Shown one piece after another: positions 51,266-64,000 of a stretch of DNA of 64,000 nucleotides (its first letter is position 1; each line of letters starts with the position of its first letter). This stretch comes from Bostrychus sinensis (taxonomy: Eukaryota > Chordata > Actinopteri > Gobiiformes > Eleotridae): contig CM036248.1 in assembly GCA_020698575.1 (NCBI GenBank), forward strand, positions 20,199,729-20,263,728, read 5' to 3'. Below the pieces are notes generated by a model, which searched no databases, had not been told where the DNA came from, and worked only from the letters and a program-made list of their open reading frames with translations. The position numbers and the translations under genes were made by a program.

Positions 51266-52350
51266 TGTCACAAGAAGAATTATAAAGACATTAATATGGG
51301 CTAAAAACTCTTAATTTATTGTTTTATTTTATTTTTTAAATAATGAAATATTAAGTTATTAGATATGTTTTATTGCACAAGCTGCTACACACAAGAAATA
51401 GAGTTTATTAAAATGTGAGTACAAAGGAGAGGAGAGGTAGACGGGTACTTTGAAAGATGAGACAAAAGGGAGAATAATTTTTCTTTTTTTTTATATTTTT
51501 CACGGTGTTGATGTCTATTGAGTGATGAATGATCCTTAAACTTAAACCTATAATTCACAATGGGCACAAAATAACAAAACATGTTAAAAACATTTTGTTG
51601 ACTTCCTTCTATGTGTGAAAAATAAAGAATAAACAGAGCTACAAGCAGTAATTATTGTGCAGTAACACAAGTCACACACATTAACACCCATAGAAGTATT
51701 TTAAACAATAATGCAGTATAAAAATCAAAAGTCTATAAATTGGCCTTTTATTAAACAGGGCCTACCAGATGCAGTTTGTAACTTAAATAATCGGAGGTTG
51801 CTCTCAGTGGAGTGGAGTTTAAAGCCGAAGTATGTCAATTTTATTTTCATTGTTTGAGGAATACTGTTAAATCACATTTTAGCATATTGTAAAAGTCTAT
51901 GAAAAAATGAGAATGTATGTTTAAACCTTTCCAATTGATTGGTCTACACACAACGTGACAATTTTGAAAAAATTGCTAAGGCTACATGGCTACATAAACA
52001 CAGTCTATATGCTATAGTTGCACAGAGAAACGGCACAAAAAGAGCGTAAATACTGAAAAGGGAAGTGAAGAGATATGTGTACAAATATTGTGAAAGCATT
52101 CACATAATGTTTAACCAGAGATAAATGCAGTATGGCAAGTATGGCATGGTAGAAGTAGGTAATATTATATAAGGTAAGGTAATCTAATTTTGATTGAATG
52201 CATCAGTGTTTTGCTGCAGTGAATTTTGTCCAGTTTTACTTTTATACCAAAATAAAAGCAAAGATGACTATGGTGTTGTTGGGAGGGACAGACACTTTCA
52301 GATCACCAAATAAGCAGATGTGATACAAGACTACATTTCTGAAGCAGGTT
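51266..52350. other. 3' regions of convergent ankrd13d and the STAP gene
   Basis: The two genes are tail-to-tail with about 1.1 kb between stop codons. The AT-rich sequence contains candidate polyadenylation signals on both strands (for example aataaa at about 51621-51635 on +, and tttatt motifs on + for the minus-strand gene near 52234-52240). No coding signal. Confidence 0.5.
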
Positions 52351-56337
<3,987 letters not shown>

Positions 56338-57842
56338 AGTTTTCAGCCCCGTTCGATCACTGTGCTTCCCCCGTGAGATATGGACCCTAACATGATATGT
56401 TCACCACTTGATACAATTGTTGGCTCATAAACCTGTGACAGTAAGCAATCAACCATATCTCTGTTTGAACATTGGAATGGGGAAACCTAGCAGTGATTTA
56501 TAAAGAAGGAAGCAATGAATGAAATTACCACACCGACCTTTGTGGACTTTGAACCTGCAATTTTAAAACAGTTATATGAACCACGCTTTTCTCGATCTAG
56601 TTTTTGTCCACAGAATTATTAATAAAATAAGCCAGCTTCATAATAATAATTTCTATTTCTAGTTTCTTAGTTAAAATGCTGACATAAAGTTATTTTTAGT
56701 GAGGTCTAGATCAAAAGATACATTAAACAGTTAAATAAACTGAGAAGGAAGATTATAGGCGATGTTTATGGAGTAATGATATAGACTACATTTTCTCATG
56801 TTAAAAATAGAGATATTGATTGGCATTTTGTCTGTTTCTTTTGTTAACAAATGGGAATTTCTTGTAAGGTCAGAAATTATCCTTCCCTATGACTGTGTTC
56901 ACAATATCAAGTTTTACCTCAGCTTGTGCATTGTTCAGTCTATACTTTCATCAAGTGTCTGTTTTACTGATTAGGAAAGTGACAAAAAAAGACTAAAATT
57001 TCTTTCTTTCTCTATCTTTACAACATATTAACATACTGAACTAAAATGACATGCTATGCCCAATGTATCACATACAGTATGCTCATACACAGCAGTTGGT
57101 TTATGTTTTTATGTGTGCACAGAAGAAACACACCAGAAACTAATGCCCACTCCTGGCTGCAGATGCCCTTCCCAGCTGTGCCATAATCCTGTCCTGTGGT
57201 CTCTCAGGTGTCTTCCGCCTTGTCCTCTCATTCTTCAGCTTGGAGGGGAGGCAGAGGCGGCTAACACCAAGGGAGAAGAGAGTCACTGGTCTTCATCATG
57301 TGGCCCCTAATGATGCCTTCTGTCAACCACTGACTAGGGAGAGAGAGGCCACGGGGGTCCCAGCACAACAACATAATATATTGAAATCGTTTCCTGCTAA
57401 GCCCTATAGTGTTTGTAAATGCTTTGACCCTATACATAGTGTAAATAAAACATGAGGACAAATGTACACAATCTGATTTGGCTGCATACGGGATAACAGG
57501 ATACAAAAAGAGAGAAAGCAATTTTAAGAGAAGCAAATAATGACATGCATTTAACAATAGAGCAAATTACATTAATTATGTTTTTGATGTCCAGTATTCT
57601 GCTTAAAGAATAGACTGACTCTGCAGAATAAGTGTTTTCTAAAGCTGATGCTGATGACACTGGAGGGCAAAGGTCAGATTAAGGTCATAAAAAGGGCAAA
57701 AAGTGGGGTCAGATAAACAGGCTATATTGGATACTGATATATACTGATGCATGCAGTGCTTTGTTCCTGATTTTCCTGTTACTTGGGAGAATGTCATATG
57801 TAATGCTGAAATATTCTATACATTCCATCTGATGTCTGTTGC
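56338..57842. other. Region between the STAP gene and the Pax-like exon
   Basis: AT-rich DNA. A GC-richer block at about 57120-57360 has short frames on both strands but none matches a homeodomain remnant or C-terminal transactivation region of Pax2/5/8 that I can recognise. No other exon is supported. Confidence 0.45.
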
Positions 57843-58040
57843 CTGTTGATGGAGCTGATGCTGGGCACACTTTGGTGGTCACACACATGATCCAGGAGTA
57901 GCCTGTCTCGGATGTCCCAGGCAAACATTGTGGGGTTGGTGTGTTTCAGATGCAGAATCGTTTGGACCACTTTAGGAGTAGACACTTTGGATTTAGAGCC
58001 TCTAATTACACTTGGTCTGATGCTTCCTGTCTCTCTGTAC
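57843..58040 (-). pseudogene. Lone Pax2/5/8-type paired-domain exon (relic or divergent pax5 copy)
   Basis: 198 nt read without interruption on the minus strand as RYRETGSIRPSVIRGSKS, then KVSTPKVVQ, NPTMFAWDIRDRLL, and SVPSISSINR. This is the C-terminal (RED) half of a paired domain and covers the same residues as exon 3 of PAX2/5/8, with an acceptor (gtccatccag) at the expected place and phase. The words TPKVV and NPTMFAW are those of the Pax2/5/8 group. Its right neighbour zcchc7 is head-to-head with PAX5 in human. Differences from the usual family (I for V in SVSSINR, RGSKS for GGSKP) show relaxed constraint. The donor is AG|GC rather than AG|GT, and no convincing further exons are seen, so I call it a relic; an active divergent gene is possible. 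Confidence 0.72.
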
Positions 58041-58071
58041 CTGGATGGACAGTCATGAGTACTGGGCTTAC

Positions 58072-58115
58072 CTGGATTTTCATAATACGCATGAGAGTCT
58101 GAAACTGAGACTTTT
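58072..58115 (-). pseudogene. Possible degraded 3' end of the preceding Pax exon
   Basis: On the minus strand, gactctcatgcgtattatg and aaaatccag precede GTAAGC. This resembles the end of Pax exon 2 (encoding VSHGCVSKILG) with small deletions. It is only 31 nt from the paired-domain exon, too short for a normal vertebrate intron. The match is weak and may be chance. Confidence 0.25.
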
Positions 58116-59332
58116 TTTAAATTTTAGTAGCATACAATTCAAAATTATATTAAAGCAGCAATGTTAAGAGGCATCATAAATTACCTGGCTTTTTGTCATT
58201 TTTTTCTAATTGCAAACATTGGAGTTTCGTTTTTTATTTACTTATTTACATTTATCTACTTTTTACATGGTTATTTAACACAAGAATCTGCCTTAAAATG
58301 CCTTATTCGTTTACCCAAAGAATATTCAACATAGCCTATAGGCCAGTCTAGTATAGTATAGATACTATAGACTGGCACACATACAGGGAAACTCCATAGG
58401 TTACTGTTGTGCAAAGTGCAGTACAGGAATGAGAACAGATGCCTTTACCTGGACTCACACAATTCAATTCTGGTTTCGTATGAAAGTAATTCTAGCCGCG
58501 TGGAAAAAGTGAGAACAATCAGTGGTACCCTGCCCTAGAGGACTAGGCTACTTCAGCACGCTGACTGGATGCACTGAGACGCGCACATACGCCTTTATGG
58601 TTGTTGACAATACAGTGTAAACGTTCATTCTTTTAAAACGTAAACAAATGTTCCGTACAAGCTGCCACTGCTAATAAAACAAAAAAAAAATATAAGACTA
58701 AAAAAACGCACTAAAATCACTACATGGACAGGAAAATGATAGACGATGATTGAATAAATATTGAAATTTCAGTAATTTTAATTCAATGCCAAAGAGGATG
58801 TTTCAACGTTAAACATTGCATTTGGGGGCTCTTAAAAACGAAATTGCCATTCTATGGATAAGAGACAGTTTGGAGGCGGGGCAGCGCGCCCTGCTGGTGG
58901 CGTGTGAGGAAGATTTAGGGAAACTCTGGGTTTAGTTGTTGTTGGCCAACGTACTGTCGCTGGAATAGAAATACCGGTAAAGTGTTTTACACAAATCCGG
59001 AAACAACATAACTGTTTTTGGCGTCTCCCTGGAGTGAGTAAGCACTGTCGGTAAGCGTCCAAAACCGTGCGCTGTTTGCTTAAGCATTTGACTTCGTGTT
59101 AGCATGTTGCTAGTTGTAGCTTATCACCCACGTGTTATGATTGTTGGTCCGTCGGCCGTTCTTCATGGTCTGTGATTATTAACATTTTCATTACAAAAAA
59201 AGTTTAAAAGGCGCGTTTCCAGGATAATGTAAACAACATGACGTTTTACATCTTGTTGGAGCAGGAGTCGTTAGACCTACTGTTGAGATGAAGTGACGAT
59301 GATGATGATGATGATGGCAAAATGAGGACAAT
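58116..59332 (+). promoter_or_regulatory. Intergenic DNA and zcchc7 promoter/leader
   Basis: The left part is AT-rich without features. Around 58860-59060 the GC content rises and a probable noncoding exon ends at aagcactgtcg before GTAAGC (about 59051). A second leader segment with a ttggagcag acceptor near 59265 runs into the start codon at 59333. Confidence 0.5.
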
Positions 59333-62034
59333 ATGGACAAAGATTTCTTTATTGAAGACTTGGGTACTTCTTCGGAAGATGAATATTTTAAATTGACTTA
59401 TCAAAAATGGAAAAGCTCTGCTCGGATCAAAAGGGACGATTCCCCACCAGCAATACTCGCGTTCTCCATCACTTCTGGACGAGATAAGCGGGGAGACGGC
59501 AGCCCTGAGCCCAGTCCCTGTGGGGACATGGACTCGGATCAGGGACACAGTGACGAGTCTGTTGAGGAGTGGATGATCCTTGACGAGGCAGAAGAAGAAG
59601 GAGACTCAAACATCCAACTGAACCTGAGCTACTCCAGCGTGAGCTCTGAGGGTGAGTCTGAAAACGAAGGTGAGTAAAGCATCAGACACTGATTAACATA
59701 CTGTTGTTGTATAACTGTTAAAATTAAATTACGTGTTTGTTTGTTCTTTTATTTATTTATTTTAATTTTTCCTAACGTTACCCCATTAAAGATAGCTTTA
59801 AAAAAAGTTTTTTAATAAAATAATGGACATTTTGATTTGTTACTGTTTTACAAAGACCCACAATCTCTCTCTCTCTTTTTTTTTTTTTTTTCTAACAATA
59901 GCTCTAGATAAAAAATTGACATCACCTCAAGATCTCTGGGCTGTCTCAAAAAAAGACAAGGTACTTTGGTTTACTGTTCTTTTTAACACTGAGAAATATA
60001 ATTTATCTTGTTCAGATTTTGTCTGAATTTATGTTTGTATCAATACATTATTGGGTAAACAATGCTCTTTTCTTTTTATTGGAGTCTGGTGAAGTGTCAT
60101 CCATTTGTCGCTACTATATGCCTGGCCATTCTTTGTTCTGTCCCATTTGTAAGAAGAACAGTCACCTTGCCAAAAACTGCCCTCTGCAAAAGGTAAATTA
60201 TTCCACCAAATATAACAAAAGTTGCAATTGTTGATCAGCTAGTTTTTGGTCTGTAGTTATCTAATTGTGCTTGCCTGGTTTTCTTTAATCAACCCCTATG
60301 CTTGCTTCAGTGATGTACATTTTTATGTTTTTTTTTTTTTTTTTTTTTTTAATAAAATAAAACAAATGTCTTTGTAATCTTTGTAAATGTAGTAATAGTA
60401 GTAATGATCACATGCTTATTTACAGAAATCCCCAGCCTGTGTGCTTTGTGGGATTCAGGGCCACCTCCAAAAGGAGTGTCCGAGTCGACCGTGCTCCAGA
60501 TGTGGTCTACTTTCACATGGTCTCAGGGGCTGTGACAGGCCGCCGGTGTGGCACCAGCACTGCCAGCGCTGTGGCATGACAGGACACCTCTCTGATGTAT
60601 GTTTGTTTTTGGGCCATTGTGTGCGAGAAAGAATTTATGTGTTGATGTCCTGAGAGTTCAGTTAGCTTTATTTCTTTAGCTTTGTTTAATAATGGAAACC
60701 AGTATTCATAGATGTCTTTTTTCTTACTTTCTTTCCCGGTCTTTCCTGGTCTTTCCCATCTGTTTTTCTTCAGATCTGTCCTGACACTTGGAGACAATAC
60801 CATTGCACAGTAAGTAAGCTTTTCAGCTTGTTCAATGTTTGTGTTTAGCATTTAGCATAAACAAGCTGATTTTTTTTTTTTTTTTTTTTTCAGATAAAAT
60901 TGGAGGTACCTATCAAGCTGCAGACTCTCAAAGCCTTCAAACATAAACGACCTGCATACTGTTACAACTGCTCTAACAAAGGTCATTATGGCTATGTAAG
61001 TGTACAATGAAAATAATCTTATTCCACTTAGTTTTAATATGAGAGTTTGGTGTCTTCTGTAGCTCAATTGGAATACTTATTTTTGATATCACTTTTTGTC
61101 TGTGTTTCATTGGTTCATATTAGGACTGCAGAAGTAAGAGGATGGTCAGTGGGACCTTTTTCAACCTACCCTATGTTTGCCACTATGGTACTACTGAGAA
61201 TGCCCTCCAAATAAGCTCCTGGACCCAAAACAAAAACACAGGTAAATATACTGTACATGTAAGTGCCCAGATAACATACAAAATCTGTTTCATTTTTATG
61301 TGTGCATTTGTTATATGTTGCCAAAATAGATTTAAGTGACTACTTTTCAATGAAAGTAAAAGCTTAAACTTGATTTTGGACCATAAACCATATAATATTT
61401 CAAAATGGCTGTGGAAGTCACTTAAGTAACTTAATTGTGTAAACATCAATTAATGATTAGTGGGTCTAGTTTAGGGGATATTTAAGTAATACCCGCTAAA
61501 GATTATGAAGATATACATAAAAATTGCTTTCTTTTTATAATTACAGAATTTACAAACGAAACTCAACCTCTGGCAGAGCAAACCATTGAACCATTTGAGG
61601 GAAACTGTAAAGAGGATCAACTATTCCAAATAAAGAAGAAGATAAAGCAGAAAGCATATAACCACGCAAACTTTAGGAAGACTTGGCCGGAGCGGCGTAG
61701 AGAGAGACAGGAGGTGAAGAGACTGAGAAGGGAAGCTCAGGCCAGAAGGGAAGGAGGAGTGCTGGGACAATGTCAGCACAAACCTGATGATGAAATTTTA
61801 TATTCGGATCCTTTTGGGGCCAGCAATCCCTGGCAGTCAACATATCCATTCAAGAAGATCAACAAAAAGGTTGCAGGTGTCCGAAGAAACAGAAAAAGCA
61901 GAGAGACTGAGCAGTGGAAAAAAAGAGGGAGGAAAAAACATGGCGCTTTATATCCCCATAAAAAGACTGATATAGGCAGTGAAAATGTTCTGTCTTCGTC
62001 TTCCAAACAAAGAGTGCGTCACAGAAGAAGATAA
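59333..62034 (+). CDS. zcchc7: ZCCHC7, CCHC zinc-knuckle RNA-binding protein (TRAMP-like complex)
   Basis: Exons: 59333-59669, 59902-59960, 60085-60192, 60426-60596, 60774-60809, 60894-60995, 61124-61241, 61547-62034; 1419 nt, 472 residues (human 543). The acidic, Ser-rich N-terminus (SSEDEYFKLTYQKWKSS) precedes an array of zinc knuckles: CPICKKNSHLAKNC, CVLCGIQGHLQKEC, CSRCGLLSHGLRGC, CQRCGMTGHLSDIC and CYNCSNKGHYGYDC. WRQYH between the fourth and fifth knuckles is a family signature. The last exon is highly basic and ends VRHRRR. ZCCHC7 is the Air-like subunit of the nucleolar TRAMP complex with TENT4B/PAPD5 and MTR4, guiding aberrant RNA to the exosome. A likely ATTAAA polyadenylation signal lies near 62080. 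Confidence 0.94.
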
Positions 62035-63675
62035 AGCCTCATGAGGGTTTGAAGTTTGTACCCAAGTGTTGGCAAAATTAATTAAAAGATGTTAATTTTG
62101 CCTTGTTACCATTAGAGTCAAGTGTTTACGTATGTCTTTATTTCATTCGCATTTACAGGGTTTACATTTCAGTAAACATTTAAAAATCGTACTAACGTTG
62201 TGTGTAACTGAATTAAAAAAAAAATCTAAAAGGCATCATATAAACATTTTTTTTATTATTCCACGCTGTAAGAACTACACGTTATCGTTTTTCTTTGTGA
62301 AAACATGGTTATTGTTGGAAAAGTCTTTACTCTAATGTTCAGGAGGACATGTCTCTACGCTGCTGTATGAAAAGCGCTGTTTCTTTATAGTATTTATGGA
62401 ATGACGCTCCTGAATTATTAATGAGGCGAGCAGCTGCCTGCAGTTTGTCAGACCAAAGTAATTGACTGATGATAGAGGTCCCAGTAAAAATCCTCTTCTG
62501 TGACCATACATGTGAATCTGAGTTGAATGAGGAATATTATTTACGACTTATGGAGATATTTCGCCTTTAAAACGATGTGGTTCAAGTGCGCGATAATGAA
62601 ATGCAATATTTTCAAAGCTACAAATTTCTGACATCGATTGCTGATGACTCGCACAGACGTGAACCTCCCATTGATTGATCTCCACTACACTCCCCGCTGA
62701 CCAGAGAAAACAGGCGACACCGAAAGCGAGAGGGGATTTAAATCGGACAAATCTCGTTCACCTTTAATGACGAAAAAGGTAGCTATATGCATTGCTCTTG
62801 AAGTCCACGTTAATCTACTGACGAAGCCTTTCCCTACTCGTGATACTCGCCGACGTTTGCTAGCTTGCAATGTCGGCACTGTTGGACTTGTTTTCCTGTG
62901 TGATCCCGCTTCCTGTTAGCTCTGGGCTCGGTGCAAAATCCAAATTATGCTAATGAACGAGCAAGTATAGACACCCAACGCAAAGGGTGTACGGGATACT
63001 ATCTGCCTTTAATTTGTTTATACTAAAATATATATGTTTGTAACTTTGTTTAAAGAACAGCCACATAAGCAGATGGTTGTTTAGTTCGCTATCGTTCGAG
63101 AGCTAGCCATCTTGCTTGTTGAATTCAAGTATTAAACTTGGCTAAGAAAAGCTAGTTGTAACAAAGGTAGCCACAATAAATGTTAACTTTTTGTTTGTAA
63201 CATATACATTGGCAATCGGTGTTCTGTATCGCTGTACGAATGAAATTGTTGTTTATACGAAGGTTTGATTAATGATCTATTTAAAACAATTAATCGGCGT
63301 CCATATTTTACTATTAAATATATTTTGCAGTGTATTTTGAATATTTGGTTACATTGGACAACAAAAACAACACATCTCATATAAATGTGCGACTTTACAG
63401 TGCTACACAAATAAAGGCTTTACATTTAAATGCACAGAGAGGCTCTGAAGTGGACGGACTGGTGCTGATGGTGCTTGTGCTGCGTTTAAGAACCGCGCTG
63501 CTTTCAAGTGTCTAATTAAAACGAGTGGGTTAGCTAAATGAGACCACCCTCTGTAACTAGCCATCAGAGGTAGCCTAACTAGGACGATAGGGAGACGAGG
63601 AGAGCTGGTCCTGTCCGTTTTCAGAGGTCCATCACCCAGTTTACCTCCCTCCACCTCCGCCCTGTTCCCGCGGCC
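62035..63675 (+). promoter_or_regulatory. zcchc7 3' UTR, intergenic DNA and promoter of the next gene
   Basis: No coding frame with family features between 62035 and about 63400. From about 63430 to 63675 the sequence is increasingly GC-rich and pyrimidine-rich, leading into the start codon in a good context (gcggccATGG), which suggests a CpG-island promoter and 5' UTR. Confidence 0.45.
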
Positions 63676-63952
63676 ATGGACCCCCCCAGGACACGGTCGC
63701 GGTCCCGCTCCGGCTTCTTTCATTTCGGCCTGAACGGAGGTGGGAATAGCAGCGGTAACGCGGTTGGTAATGGGAGCCTAATGAACGCCAGTGGAGGAGG
63801 AGTGAACTATCCGCAGCAGAATAATCCCGGGTGGGCGTCTCATCACGGCGCTCGCAGCCACCCGGAGAGCCAGCAGCACGCACAGGGGAGCTACCTGTCG
63901 GCGGGAGCGCAGCGCCACTCGGCCCATGGACCTCATAGACATCCCGGGGCTG
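63676..63952 (+). CDS. Unrecognised gene, first coding exon (runs off right end)
   Basis: The ATG at 63676 lies in a strong Kozak context. A 277-nt exon (92 codons plus one base) ends in a GTAAGC donor at 63953. The encoded N-terminus is basic at first (MDPPRTRSRSRSGFFHFGL) and then rich in Gly, Ser, Asn, Gln and His, with the look of a disordered leader. GC content is much higher than elsewhere in the window, typical of a first exon in a CpG island. I do not recognise the protein; given the 9p13-like context I considered RNF38 but saw no match. The frame beyond the donor (to 63990) is intronic. Confidence 0.6.
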
Positions 63953-64000
63953 GTAAGCAGGCTTTAGTAAACGGGGCTGCAGCCCTGTAGATACACACTT

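Noticed and set aside
57056..57557. Frames on both strands around a GC-richer block, tested as further Pax exons
   Set aside because: Neither strand shows a homeodomain or Pax C-terminal pattern, and splice sites are not consistent.
63641..63883. Minus-strand 80-codon frame at the right end
   Set aside because: It is the complement of the GC-rich first exon with a strong Kozak start and donor on the plus strand.

Overview
This is nuclear DNA of a ray-finned (teleost) fish. The genes are intron-rich with GT-AG junctions and vertebrate protein families. Introns and intergenic DNA hold typical fish DNA transposons (hAT, Tc1/mariner, pogo-like, TTAA-inserting) and microsatellites. I rebuilt eight gene models by joining exons by eye; each has a summed coding length divisible by three, which supports the junctions. 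No tRNA, rRNA, CRISPR or prokaryotic feature was seen.

Layout. 1-1000: end of an unrecognised gene (-). 1787-2322: hAT element. 2784-6066: rad9a (+), the 9-1-1 checkpoint clamp subunit. 6424-11520: tbc1d10c-like RabGAP (-), tail-to-tail with rad9a. 12400-15005: ran (+), head-to-head with tbc1d10c. 15677-16805: decayed Tc1/mariner copy. 18018-25440: stx3 (+), with duplicated, alternatively used SNARE and membrane-anchor exons. 27461-40503: kdm2a (+), a JmjC/CXXC/PHD/F-box/LRR histone demethylase whose introns hold several transposons, one a 2.7 kb inverted-repeat element. 42616-51265: ankrd13d (+), ubiquitin-binding, with an antisense THAP relic in its last intron. 52351-56337: a STAP-family PH-SH2 adaptor (-). 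57843-58040: a lone, intact-frame Pax2/5/8-type paired-domain exon (-). 59333-62034: zcchc7 (+). 63676-63952: first coding exon of an unrecognised gene running off the end.

Context. rad9a, tbc1d10c, kdm2a and ankrd13d are neighbours on human 11q13, and stx3 lies on human 11q12, so most of the window is a conserved teleost segment of that region. The right end recalls human 9p13, where PAX5 and ZCCHC7 lie head-to-head. The Pax exon on the minus strand immediately upstream of zcchc7 is in the same arrangement, and is best explained as a relic or very divergent copy of a pax5 duplicate. That is the most interesting observation here. The genes do not form one pathway; the order reflects ancestral synteny.
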